A stretch of DNA of 64,000 bases from Marinomonas algicola (GTDB lineage Bacteria > Pseudomonadota > Gammaproteobacteria > Pseudomonadales > Marinomonadaceae): NCBI RefSeq assembly GCF_014805825.1, contig NZ_CP061942.1, positions 62,001 through 126,000 of the forward strand, in the 5' to 3' direction. The translations under genes and the position numbers were made by a program. The notes under the pieces are model-generated. The model made no database searches, had not been told where the DNA came from, and saw only the letters and a program-made list of their open reading frames with translations. Every line of letters begins with the position of its first letter. Position 1 is the first letter of the stretch. Positions 29,504 to 37,630 of the stretch are shown here, one piece after another.

Positions 29504-30607
29504 ATGGCCACTCATGATGTTTCTGAGACTACGGCAACCCATAGCTCTAACAACTTCCCTGAAGCGCACAGGACTACGCCTGAACTCTCAGAGCTAGCTA
29601 AACAGACGTTTACACGCGCCGCAAACTCTACAGGCACGCTAGCAAGCTATGAAAGCGACTATCGAGTATTCAAAGCATGGTTCTTTCAAACAAACTCACA
29701 GCCGCCAGTCACCGACATCCACATAATTAATTTTTTAGTGGATCAATATAATGGGGTGCTTTCAAAATACGATAAGAAAAAAGGAAAACTCAGTAATGGC
29801 GGGTGCGTATCCCCGTTTACTCTCGACAGAAGACGCTGGGCAATTTTGAAACTACTGGCAAGAGATGGGGAGCGACTGAATGAAGAACAGAGAGAAAACG
29901 TATCCAAGGCTGTTCAGCAACTAAAAATGAGTTCTGACCAGAAAAAACCTCTTCGAAAACGAGGTCAGGCGTACCCACTGCGCTGGAGTGACATCGAGGC
30001 GATGGTGCTATCTCCATTAATGAGAAGCAAACCAAAATTTGTCAAATTACGTGACTCCGCTCTTCTTGCCTTATCGGCCGTAACCGGTGCGCGTGAATCT
30101 GAATTGCTTGGAACGTTCGGCATGAGAATCAAAGACATTGATATTTATGATAATTATATCGACTATCGCAGAGTTGTCTTGAAGAATGGAAGCCGTGATC
30201 ACTCATTTAAAGGCAAAATATCAATGTCCACCAGCTCAAAAATATGCGCCGTCCATATCATAAGAAAGTACATAGAATTCCTTACAAAAGACAAAAGCGT
30301 AACTGGTGAAACCAAAATATTTCTAAGGTCAAATAGGCGCGGAGAAGTTTATAAAAAAGAAGGTGTTCCACAAACTCTGGGGGCCACAACTTTTGATAAC
30401 ATTCTTAGAGATTACGCGCTCAGTTCCGACATTGACTTTTCTACCGCAGGTTTAATATCCGGCCATTCAGTGCGAATGGGGCTAGTGGTTGGACAAGTAG
30501 AGGGCGGCATGTCTTATGAATCAATCAGCAAAATTACAGGGCAATCGATTACGACCGTTGAGCGTTATGCGAAACAAGCTCAGGTTGCAGCATTTAGCGG
30601 CGAATAG
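29504..30607 (+). CDS. Tyrosine recombinase / phage-type integrase
   Basis: This 367-aa protein has an N-terminal SAM-like core-binding domain (about 30-150, GTLASYESDYRVFKAWF) and a C-terminal catalytic domain. Active-site residues seen are Arg197 (TGARESELLG), His321 and Arg324 (GHSVRMG) and Tyr355 (VERYAK). The usual second His before the Tyr (LGHxS) reads ITGQS, so Gln replaces it. It would cut and rejoin DNA at short inverted core sites, and a candidate core is 70 bp upstream. No att duplication was identified, so the extent of the element it moves is unknown. Confidence 0.92.
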   Translation: MATHDVSETTATHSSNNFPEAHRTTPELSELAKQTFTRAANSTGTLASYESDYRVFKAWFFQTNSQPPVTDIHIINFLVDQYNGVLSKYDKKKGKLSNGGCVSPFTLDRRRWAILKLLARDGERLNEEQRENVSKAVQQLKMSSDQKKPLRKRGQAYPLRWSDIEAMVLSPLMRSKPKFVKLRDSALLALSAVTGARESELLGTFGMRIKDIDIYDNYIDYRRVVLKNGSRDHSFKGKISMSTSSKICAVHIIRKYIEFLTKDKSVTGETKIFLRSNRRGEVYKKEGVPQTLGATTFDNILRDYALSSDIDFSTAGLISGHSVRMGLVVGQVEGGMSYESISKITGQSITTVERYAKQAQVAAFSGE

Positions 30608-30608
30608 A

Positions 30609-30792
30609 TTTGTCCTAGGTGTCGGTTTATCGCCCTTTTGATAAAAGTGCTCTAAATATCGACCAAATAGTGAAGAAGATTAATCCTCAGTTAAGAGGGT
30701 GGATCAATTACTATGGTAAGTTTTACCCAAGTGAAACTACAGAAAATTCTGCTCTAAGTTATTATTCTTTTAAAAACTGGGCTTTGAAGTAG
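30609..30792 (+). pseudogene. Remnant of a group II intron reverse transcriptase C-terminus
   Basis: A degraded fragment directly follows the recombinase gene. One frame reads FVLGVGLSPF, similar to the RT segment before the maturase domain. After a frameshift another reads IDQIVKKINPQLRGWINYYG and ends NWALK at TAG 30792, typical of the maturase X domain. It differs from the complete intron at 24830, so a second intron once lay here. The next 268 bp to the IS5 gene hold no gene I can support. Confidence 0.7.
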
Positions 30793-31060
30793 AGTCTTAT
30801 TTTTTCTATGGATTCATTATTGTTTACTAAGTCTAATTTTAATTCCCCCAATTTTTTATCGACTTCAGGGATTCTACTATATTCTAGTTGTTTTTTTGCT
30901 GCTTCTAGTTTTTCATCTGCTTCTAGGGAAGCTGCGATCAAGAAGTCACAATGCACTAAACTTTTTTCATTCGAGAAAAAAATCACGATATGTCATTCAT
31001 TTTAGTGCTTTTCGTAACTAAGTGAGCCAATTTGACCTTATTAAGTGGGTTTTGAACGGA

Positions 31061-32041
31061 CTAACCCCTTGCCGCTCGTATCATCTGATCGATCCTAAAC
31101 ACATTGGCTAAGGCAAACAGCATCGCCAGTTTGTTGTCATTCTTTTTAAGACCTCGATAGACCACTTTCCTAAAACCAAACTGACGCTTTATGATCCGAA
31201 ATGGGTGTTCTACTTTTGCTCGAATGCTGGCTTTAATGTATTCCGTTTGGATCGGTAGCTTGTTTATTCTCGGATGCTTTTTGAGAAGGCGTACCTTACT
31301 TGGCATCTCAGCAATCAACCAATCGGCTTTGATGTCTTTAAGTTCTTCTCGTTTTTGCGCGCCCCGATAACCTGAATCCGCTGATATAAAAGTCTCGTCA
31401 CCATGAAGCAGATTTTCTGTCTCTGTGATGTCATGTACGTTAGCCGCTGTCGTACTTAAGCTGTGCGTTAGGCCAGTTCTAGCGTCTACGCCAATATGAG
31501 CTTTTAATCCAAAGAACCACTGCTTACCTTTTTGTGTCTGGTGCATCTCGGGATCGCATGCTTTTGCTTTATTCTTCGTTGAACTGGCAGCCTCAATGAT
31601 CGTGGCATCGACAATCGTGCCTTCTTTTAAGTAAATTCCTGCGCTGGACAACCACTTATTGACCTCTTTAAATAGCTGACGGGAGAGCTTATGTTTTTCC
31701 AGCAAGTGCCTAAAATTCATAATAGTCGTGTGGTCAGGAATAGCACTGTCCAGCGACAGCCCGGAAAACAAGCGCATTGACGTGATTTCATAAAGCGCAT
31801 CCTCCATGGCAGGGTCACTCATGTTGTACCAATGTTGCATGCAGTGAATACGAAACATGATGGACAACGGATACGGTCTTCTTCCTTTTCCGGCTTTTGG
31901 GTAGAAAGGTTCAATTACCGCTTCAAGCTGATCCCAAGGCATCAACTCATTCATCCGAGAAAGAAAAATTTCTTTGCGTGTTTTACGACGCTTATTGTTG
32001 AATTCACTGTCGGCAAAAGTGAGTTGATGTGACATGGTCAA
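31061..32041 (-). CDS. IS5 family transposase
   Basis: This 326-aa DDE transposase is of the IS5 group: an N-terminal DUF772-like domain (about 45-120, MFRIHCMQHWYNMSDPAMED), then catalytic motifs including GTIVDATIIEA (Asp), the DSGYRG segment, and a C-terminal RAKVEHPFRIIKRQFGF with the Glu. The length is full for the family and no stop or frameshift is seen. I could not place the terminal inverted repeats. The right flank runs straight into a truncated foreign gene. Confidence 0.93.
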   Translation of the reverse strand: MTMSHQLTFADSEFNNKRRKTRKEIFLSRMNELMPWDQLEAVIEPFYPKAGKGRRPYPLSIMFRIHCMQHWYNMSDPAMEDALYEITSMRLFSGLSLDSAIPDHTTIMNFRHLLEKHKLSRQLFKEVNKWLSSAGIYLKEGTIVDATIIEAASSTKNKAKACDPEMHQTQKGKQWFFGLKAHIGVDARTGLTHSLSTTAANVHDITETENLLHGDETFISADSGYRGAQKREELKDIKADWLIAEMPSKVRLLKKHPRINKLPIQTEYIKASIRAKVEHPFRIIKRQFGFRKVVYRGLKKNDNKLAMLFALANVFRIDQMIRAARG

Positions 32042-32056
32042 GCTCGAAGGTTAAAA

Positions 32057-32554
32057 ATGAATTGTCTCATGAGAAGGACTTATTCGCATCTTCCTTGGCT
32101 AGCTGAAGATAATACCGCTGTTTTACCATTACCAGCAGCTACCACCTTACAAGGCTTATATCAGTTATTATTAGAAGCATTACTACCGCAGCTGCCTTCA
32201 TACCAAGTGCCAACAAAAACCGCTACAAGAACAGAAGCACCTGGCATAAATGAAACACTAACGAGCAAAGCGATAGAAGAATCTGGCTCAATTTCAAAAT
32301 CACCAACTATTGTGAAAACAGTACAGCCGCCAAGCTTACAAGAAAAGCTGGCAGCCCTTGCTGAAATAGAAATCCTCAATAAACAACTAGCTCAAGTGAA
32401 AAGTAAGCGTGACAAAGAAAAACAATTTAATCGCCGGCAAGCACTGAACGACCAATGGGTGAGTAAACACCTTTTTGAAACATTAAATGAAGTAGAATGC
32501 TATGCAACTAAGTGGTTATGGTTTTACAATAACGAACGACCACATAAGGTGTAG
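32057..32554 (+). pseudogene. Chimeric remnant: DUF4391-like C-terminus joined to IS3 transposase tail
   Basis: The open frame of 165 codons is a patchwork. Residues about 10-130 resemble the C-terminal part of DUF4391 proteins, which accompany helicase and methylase genes (SHLPWLAEDNTAVLPLPAAT, then QLAQVKSKRDKEKQFNRR). From about residue 132 it becomes an IS3 OrfB tail (HLFETLNEVECYATKWLWFY, then NNERPHKV). An IS3-type terminal repeat follows at once. It is most likely not a functional protein. It records loss of a restriction-type locus by IS-driven deletion. Confidence 0.75.
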
Positions 32555-32623
32555 TAGCTCAGACCCGATCTGACAGTTACCCGTTTTGAACGGTATCTGT
32601 TAGTTTAGATTTGAGCTACTACA
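32551..32623. repeat. Two IS3-type ends in inverted, head-to-head arrangement
   Basis: 32551-32575 is the right end of an IS3 relic (minus strand TGTCAGATCGGGTCTGAGCT) and 32598-32623 is a left-type end (TGTTAGTTTAGATTTGAGCT). Both continue into ACTAC. Only 22 bp lie between them. The stretch 32624-32884 holds no clear gene, apart from a minus-strand frame ending at 32745 (WDRLRISDLTTATYFLGHPD) that looks like a gene remnant. Confidence 0.7.
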
Positions 32624-32884
32624 GTTTAGATAGTGTGCTCGATATTTAAATTTTTAAGCTGACACAGAATTTTGAACGGCCCCTTTTTTACCACAAACCT
32701 AAGATTGGATCTTAGACACTTCATTGAGGTACTACTTTAAACCCCTAAAGACTTAATAACTTATTCTTTGTTTTCGCTGCCCATGCCTCACATGCTTCTT
32801 TCTCTGTCAAATTCTTTGAATCTGGATGTCCTAAAAAATAAGTTGCTGTAGTAAGATCACTTATCCTAAGTCTATCCCATTGCA

Positions 32885-33157
32885 ATGCTTGTTGATTTCT
32901 ATCCGTATCACTACGCACATAGTGAAAAAGCTATCTTTTCTGCTAAAGGCTTGCTTGAAGGGTATATGAATTTTAACAAAAACAAGCCATTCTCAATAAA
33001 AACAATTGATAAACAGGCAGATGAATTACATAAAGTTGGTATTATCGTTGGCGCATCTATCGCTCAAGAAGAGATTGCTAAGCACTGCAAGCAAAGTGCG
33101 GTTGAAATATCCGACATTACCTTAGCACCGATCGGCTTTGATGGGTTTGGGGAATAA
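32885..33157 (+). CDS. Hypothetical 90-aa protein or gene fragment
   Basis: An open frame of 90 codons (GLLEGYMNFNKNKPFSIKTI) with no family I recognise and no good ribosome site. Its first 40 bp overlap an opposite-strand remnant that ends at 32745. Among so many broken genes it may be a fragment. The next 140 bp up to the toxin gene hold no feature I can support. Confidence 0.3.
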   Translation: MLVDFYPYHYAHSEKAIFSAKGLLEGYMNFNKNKPFSIKTIDKQADELHKVGIIVGASIAQEEIAKHCKQSAVEISDITLAPIGFDGFGE

Positions 33158-33297
33158 TATGAAAACGTAACCATCTATAATTTGGTAAGACAGTGTTGGT
33201 GTTCTCCCCATCTCTAGAAACACAATGAGATGTGCTTAATATGTGTGGATTCAGCCCGACAGAGAAAGAAAAACCACCAGCATTTAACCTGATTTGA

Positions 33298-33762
33298 TTA
33301 AACCCCTTTGACAAGCCGAGAATCAATACCGAAGGCCATTCTCTGAGCCTGGCTTACGAACTCATTGCTTTTTGGGTGCGCTGGATTAAGCAGTGCACAC
33401 CAGTCGCCAGAAATAGCGCTGGGCACTAACAAAACGAGACTTTGCTGGCTCTCAATCCAATCGCTCCCCAAATCAGCCAATTCTTTTGGCGCTGGATACG
33501 ATCGCCAGTTATTAGGTAAATCGCTACTCGCTAGCCTCATAATTTCGTCATCTGGCACCTCAATGCTAAGCATAGCATAGTCACTCAAAACAGTTTGGGT
33601 GTCTAAGTGAACAACTGTCTCAAGTATGCACAACGACTTAGACTCACTTAAATAAACACATTTTAAACCTTTGTTGTTCCAACGCCCACCATACTGTTCT
33701 GCGCCAAAACCACTGAATGCAGAATCAGCAAACTTCATTTCGCACAATCGGTAAAAAATCAT
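33298..33762 (-). CDS. RES-domain toxin of a type II toxin-antitoxin pair
   Basis: This 154-aa protein is of the RES family (PF08808), whose members are NAD+-degrading or ADP-ribosyl-transferring toxins. Visible family residues are the GGRWNNKG segment near residue 26, an acidic residue in SESKSLCILETVVHL, and the Ser/Asn pattern in the C-terminal half (SGDWCALLNPAHP). The start shares one base with the stop of the upstream antitoxin (TAATG), so the pair is translationally coupled. It is an accessory module that could stabilise this mobile-element zone. Confidence 0.92.
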   Translation of the reverse strand: MIFYRLCEMKFADSAFSGFGAEQYGGRWNNKGLKCVYLSESKSLCILETVVHLDTQTVLSDYAMLSIEVPDDEIMRLASSDLPNNWRSYPAPKELADLGSDWIESQQSLVLLVPSAISGDWCALLNPAHPKSNEFVSQAQRMAFGIDSRLVKGV

Positions 33763-34208
33763 TACACGATCACGCCATTTTTTATTTTACCAATCAAGTC
33801 AATTACGGCCTCTTGGCCAAGTGGTTTTTTAGCGTAATTCGCTGGGCTAATACCTCCAAGCGCCATCGCTGGTTTTTCCAGCCAAGCCTCTGCTTTATCC
33901 TTATCGTTGTCGAAAAGTGAAAGTACTGAATCAAGCAAACGCGCTCCCATGTAGGCTCTGACAGCGGCTTTACCCTCCCATCGTCGGCCTTTTGCATGCC
34001 TGGTGATTGTAGCTCTATCAACCCCAATCGCTTTTCCAACTATTCGAGACGCAATTTTAGATTTCGTTACGACGACACTAACAAAGTCTGGATCAAACCC
34101 CGACTCGATTTGCGTAGACGCGCTAACCGGATCAGCCGAAAGAGCCAGTTCAGACAGAAGGCCGCGATTATGTTTTGCTTTTGATGGTTTAAATGAACGG
34201 ATGGTCAT
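33762..34208 (-). CDS. Xre/MbcA/ParS-type antitoxin (DUF2384) for the RES toxin
   Basis: This 148-aa protein has a helix-turn-helix-like centre (SRIVGKAIGVDRATITRHAK, about 76-95) and a C-terminal DUF2384 toxin-binding domain (ARLLDSVLSLFDNDKDKAEA, then WLEKPAMALGG). These antitoxins cover the RES active site and repress the operon. It is upstream of and coupled to the toxin. A near-perfect dyad 37 bp upstream of its start fits an autoregulatory operator. Confidence 0.92.
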   Translation of the reverse strand: MTIRSFKPSKAKHNRGLLSELALSADPVSASTQIESGFDPDFVSVVVTKSKIASRIVGKAIGVDRATITRHAKGRRWEGKAAVRAYMGARLLDSVLSLFDNDKDKAEAWLEKPAMALGGISPANYAKKPLGQEAVIDLIGKIKNGVIV

Positions 34209-34244
34209 GACTACACCTCATACTGTGTCCAATGCATCATTTAA

Positions 34245-34271
34245 TTGTAGCACACGCAACAAGTGTTACAA
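34245..34271. promoter_or_regulatory. Dyad operator upstream of the RES/Xre toxin-antitoxin operon
   Basis: TTGTAGCAC and GTGTTACAA form 9-bp arms with one mismatch and a 9-bp centre. The dyad lies 37 bp upstream of the antitoxin start, where autorepression by the Xre-like antitoxin is expected. Confidence 0.65.
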
Positions 34272-34376
34272 GCAAAACTCAAGTACTGAATACCTGGTGC
34301 ACGACGATATTAAAGTTTGATATTTTCAAGCTTCACATGGCTAGTGATCACTCTTTGAAATCATCAAACATTAATA

Positions 34377-34556
34377 TTAAATAGCAGACATGGTCGCACA
34401 ACGATAAATTGTTCTTTCTTTTTGAATTTGACGCAACTGTTCTTGTAGTTTTTCAACCTGAATGGCTACTTCATGCTGCTTGTCATGGGGGATTTCTGAA
34501 ATGTCTTGAAGTGTAATTTGTTCTAAGCTAATTAATAGCATTTGTAAATTTTTCAT
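34377..34556 (-). CDS. Small 59-aa helical protein
   Basis: A short frame with a very good ribosome site (AAGGAG, 7 bp before ATG 34556) encodes a 59-aa mostly helical, charged protein (VEKLQEQLRQIQKERTIYRC). I do not recognise it. It sits between the toxin-antitoxin operator and the left Ter-like site. The strong ribosome site and clean codon structure argue that it is real. Confidence 0.55.
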   Translation of the reverse strand: MKNLQMLLISLEQITLQDISEIPHDKQHEVAIQVEKLQEQLRQIQKERTIYRCATMSAI

Positions 34557-34705
34557 ATATTCACTCCTTGAACGTTTGTATAATTAAGAATGGCCTTTCG
34601 TAATGAATTATTTTTTAACTCGGTCTTTAGAGCTGAACCATCTACCCACTTGTGATTTTGTTGTTTCACATAATACCTCAGAAATACATCAAGTGCTGCA
34701 AGCAT

Positions 34706-34724
34706 TTTTTATACGGAACATATT
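34706..34724 (-). promoter_or_regulatory. Ter-like site, left copy (inverted)
   Basis: On the minus strand this reads AATATGTTCCGTATAAAAA, identical over 19 bp to the right copy at 35018-35036 in the opposite orientation. It shares TATGTT and a TAAA tail with E. coli Ter (AGNATGTTGTAACTAAA), but has A where E. coli has the invariant G of GC(6). It is 338 bp from the Tus-like gene start. The stretch between the two copies (34725-35017) holds a purine-rich run near 34891-34941 and no clear gene. Confidence 0.6.
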
Positions 34725-35017
34725 CCATTGCATTCATCTCATCAAAACACTCCTTTCTTCCTATTTCCCCTCCCATCTAACAACACACCCACTCACTCTA
34801 CCTTAACCAAGGTCAAACCACCAAAGTAAATTGGCCTCAAAAATGCAATCCTTCCTATTAACGCTGTGGCCCTGTCTTCCGCCCTTCCCCGAAAAAAGAA
34901 AAAAAAGAAAAAGAGAAAAAGTGAAAAAAGCAAAAGCTCGCGTGTGGGCTTAGCAAGATTTCATGAGGTTAAGAGAAAGTGAATGGAAAGGGAAAGGAAT
35001 GGTTAGATAGGTTGATC

Positions 35018-35036
35018 AATATGTTCCGTATAAAAA
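35018..35036 (+). promoter_or_regulatory. Ter-like site, right copy, just upstream of the Tus-like gene
   Basis: AATATGTTCCGTATAAAAA, the exact inverted partner of 34706-34724. It ends 25 bp before the ATG at 35062 and contains a TATAAA box. In E. coli the TerB site likewise lies at the tus promoter and lets Tus repress its own gene. The same logic is plausible here. Confidence 0.65.
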
Positions 35037-35061
35037 TAGTAATGCTCCTCGCCAATGTGAT

Positions 35062-36123
35062 ATGATAACTACCTCTTTAATCGCAATGGTTCTCTTCATG
35101 TCCGACCCTATCGATAACCAACTACTTTCTCTATTCTCCGAAATCAAACGTCTTAGTCACGAAATAAAGTCCTCTCTAATTAATCAACCTCCCTTCTTCC
35201 AAAAAGCCGCCATTCAACCCCATCGATCTGGCTATAACAAAGTTAAACCCCCTTTCGACCCCATTCATCAACACCATATTTATTACATAAAACCCCTACA
35301 GGTTTCCGAAAGTGACGATGGCGAAGTCTCTATCGAATTGACCAATCTCGACTACAACCCTCAACCTAGAAATCTTAGCGAATCCATACATGACATATAT
35401 GGCTTTTCTTCTCTTCCTCACCGCGCCCTCAATGCTCACCACCGCTATGTGGGCTATATCATTTGCTCTGAGAACCAAACAAACACATTTAATAACGTCG
35501 TAGCATTAAATCTGCGTAAAGACGAGTTTAAAGCCCTGGCTTCCGAACAATTTAAAATCTATCGCTCCCAATACGATTCCATTAACAACATGCTTATCTC
35601 AAGAAACATCATTCTCGAACAAGATAACTTTGAGATCATTACTCGACACGCACGACAAGCCGCTATCGACAAAACACTTGAACGTATGACACTCAGTTGG
35701 AAAACCTCAGGGGATACTCAAAAATCAAGGGGGAACTATCAAGAAGCACTAAAAAGATTTCCTGAAGAACACTCACTACGCACTGAGAAGCAAATCAAGC
35801 TAATGAACGCCATCCATAAATATCCAGACGCTAAATTTGTCGTCCGATTTAAGCAACGTCCTGCTCCAGTACTCTCTGTTAAATACGAAGAAGAAAAGTC
35901 ATGGGAAAAATCCTTCCCCATCGTTTCCCCCCTGATTATTTACAAAATTGCAAGCGATTCCGAGTTCAGGGTGACCCTTCCGCGTCTCCAGGTGACGCTG
36001 GTGGCCGGTGAAATCGTCCCAAAACAAAAAACAACCAGTCGTAAAAAAATGAACGCAATCAGATTGGTTAAAGATCAAAACTGGTTTGCTCTATTTCCAG
36101 AAAAAAAGGATGATGGCAAATGA
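35062..36123 (+). CDS. Tus-like DNA replication terminus site-binding protein
   Basis: This 353-aa basic protein (ATG 35098, giving MSDPIDNQLL, is an alternative start) resembles the Ter/Tus family (PF05472) by order and character of its segments. These are an N-terminal helical part, YVGYIICSENQTNTFNNVVA with LRKDEFKALA, then FEIITRHARQAAIDKTLERM, corresponding to the helix after the inter-domain region of E. coli Tus. It ends with KYPDAKFVVRFKQRPAPVLS and FRVTLPRLQVTL, matching the C-terminal strands (IIPRLHLYV) of Tus. Tus binds Ter DNA and blocks replication forks from one side. Two inverted Ter-like 19-bp sites upstream support the call. Identity to E. coli Tus is low, so confirmation needs a profile search. 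It overlaps the next gene by 4 bp. Confidence 0.7.
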   Translation: MITTSLIAMVLFMSDPIDNQLLSLFSEIKRLSHEIKSSLINQPPFFQKAAIQPHRSGYNKVKPPFDPIHQHHIYYIKPLQVSESDDGEVSIELTNLDYNPQPRNLSESIHDIYGFSSLPHRALNAHHRYVGYIICSENQTNTFNNVVALNLRKDEFKALASEQFKIYRSQYDSINNMLISRNIILEQDNFEIITRHARQAAIDKTLERMTLSWKTSGDTQKSRGNYQEALKRFPEEHSLRTEKQIKLMNAIHKYPDAKFVVRFKQRPAPVLSVKYEEEKSWEKSFPIVSPLIIYKIASDSEFRVTLPRLQVTLVAGEIVPKQKTTSRKKMNAIRLVKDQNWFALFPEKKDDGK

Positions 36124-36653
36124 AGCCAAAAAACGACTCCCCCTCTCAATACGAAACAGTAGACAGGTCATCTGTTAGCATTAGCAACGCCAAAGGCACC
36201 GCCTCATTCACGATCACAAAAAAGAACAACATATATGAAAATGAGATAAAGTCCTTCGAATACATGTTGTCGTTAGTATCAAATGCCGCCGGTTTTTCAC
36301 CTTTTTCAGTTCTGTTAGATGTTGAAGACATACTTAACCTTGCTTATAGCCTTAACCGGCTTCGAGTCCATGCGTTTAAAAAAGTAACCAAATCCACAAA
36401 CATCACAATCTGCTCTCGCGGTGGTCGTAACTTTACACTTCAGCTCAAAGACATGTCTCAACACAAGGCCAACGACCCGATTTGTTTGGCCTATTTCAAC
36501 TTTTCTAAAGAAGAAAAATATTTTCTCCCCCTCTCCTCGCTATCTGCGTCTAGCATCTATGCAAAATGCATCGAGTTTCTTGCTGTAAACCATGGCTGCG
36601 TTCCAAGCGAACTGCCTATCTTCTATCCCTTTTTATTTAAAGCTGAACTTTAG
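36120..36653 (+). CDS. Unknown 177-aa protein coupled to the Tus-like gene
   Basis: This protein starts 4 bp inside the end of the Tus-like gene (ATGA overlap), so it is translationally coupled and likely serves the same process. The protein is soluble with mixed strands and helices (YMLSLVSNAAGFSPFSVLLD, NLAYSLNRLRVHAF). I recognise no family. The 145 bp after it hold no clear feature. Confidence 0.65.
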   Translation: MKPKNDSPSQYETVDRSSVSISNAKGTASFTITKKNNIYENEIKSFEYMLSLVSNAAGFSPFSVLLDVEDILNLAYSLNRLRVHAFKKVTKSTNITICSRGGRNFTLQLKDMSQHKANDPICLAYFNFSKEEKYFLPLSSLSASSIYAKCIEFLAVNHGCVPSELPIFYPFLFKAEL

Positions 36654-36798
36654 TCATGCCATTAGAAATCACATACTAAGGCTTCTCCTTTAACGCTTTG
36701 AGGGAGGCTAAATGCAAGGTGCGGTTTGATTCAGGAGCAACACTGTCTGCCTTAGAATATTCTCTACACCATTAATACTTTAAAATAGGAAGAAAAAC

Positions 36799-37098
36799 AT
36801 GGAACTTTCGTCAAAACTAGAAGGCTACGCCATTATCGCCGCTTGCACAGCTTATGCAGTACATTCAACAGATCCAGATATGGACGCCAACCACAATGTC
36901 GTTGGCAATTATGCGTATCAATTCATTGAATGCCAATTACAAACGGGAAACATAACCCCTATTAGCGGCACTAAGGCTGACACGAAAACGAAAATACTTT
37001 CACTCTTTCGAAACATTGTTTCAGCCGCGGAGTCATTTTCAATTTACACTGATGAAGAAGAATTAATCAAATCGGCCAAATCGTTAAGTGAAATGTAA
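36799..37098 (+). CDS. Hypothetical 99-aa protein
   Basis: This 99-aa acidic protein has AGGAAGAA directly before the ATG, a good ribosome site. It has an alanine-rich N-terminal helix (EGYAIIAACTAYAVH) and a helical C-terminus. I recognise no family. A short hairpin GCCTCC/GGAGGC at 37210-37226 lies downstream but has no T run. Confidence 0.55.
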   Translation: MELSSKLEGYAIIAACTAYAVHSTDPDMDANHNVVGNYAYQFIECQLQTGNITPISGTKADTKTKILSLFRNIVSAAESFSIYTDEEELIKSAKSLSEM

Positions 37099-37291
37099 GC
37101 GTCCGGCAAACCACACCTAGTAAAGTATCATTAATTAAATGAGCTCTTGTAATGGGTCGTTTAGTGTACTATTTTTGGTTTCAGACAGAGGGCTAACGGA
37201 TTGGTCTAAGCCTCCAGGATGGAGGCTCTGTCGCTTTCAGGATGATACTGTGCTGCAAGGAGGCAGCGGAAAATACTCTTTTCAGTTCTCT

Positions 37292-37630
37292 CTACTTGAT
37301 ATTCCACGGCAGTAACTTTTCTAACTCGTGTTCTTTATTCTCATCGTTTAATTTTGGTAATTCTTCAAACAGTGTCACCAGATAGTCGTATGGTATTAAT
37401 CCATTCGCTTTCGCTGTTTCGATAATGCTGTAGAGCACCGCGCTACTTTTCGCGCCGTTACCTGTGTTTGAGAACAACCAGTTTTTACGTCCAATGACGA
37501 ACGGCTTAATCGCCCTTTCCGCTCGATTGTTGTCCAGCTGAAGCTCAGGAGATGTAAGATATTGCATCAGCTTGCCCCACTGATTGAGACTGTACTGTAC
37601 CGCTTTGGCAAGAGCACTACTCGGCGGGAG
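37292..37630 (-). pseudogene. IS66 TnpC C-terminal fragment
   Basis: The last 110 or so residues of an IS66 transposase (AVQYSLNQWGKLMQYLTSPE, then NNRAERAIKPFVIGRKNWLF) are present and the rest is missing. The fragment abuts the truncated TonB receptor near 37630. It differs in sequence from the complete IS66 copy at 39123-41538, so a second IS66 type was once here. Confidence 0.85.

Noticed and set aside
30762..30986. 74-aa minus-strand coiled-coil frame
   Set aside because: It overlaps the intron RT relic, lacks a good ribosome site and has biased composition; not enough to call a gene.
32075..32095. IS5 right terminal repeat (cttattcgcatcttcc)
   Set aside because: The bases fit as codons of the DUF4391-like fragment and no matching left end was found.
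34603..34806. 67-aa plus-strand frame over the left Ter-like site
   Set aside because: No ribosome site and odd composition; it spans the inverted repeat and looks non-coding.
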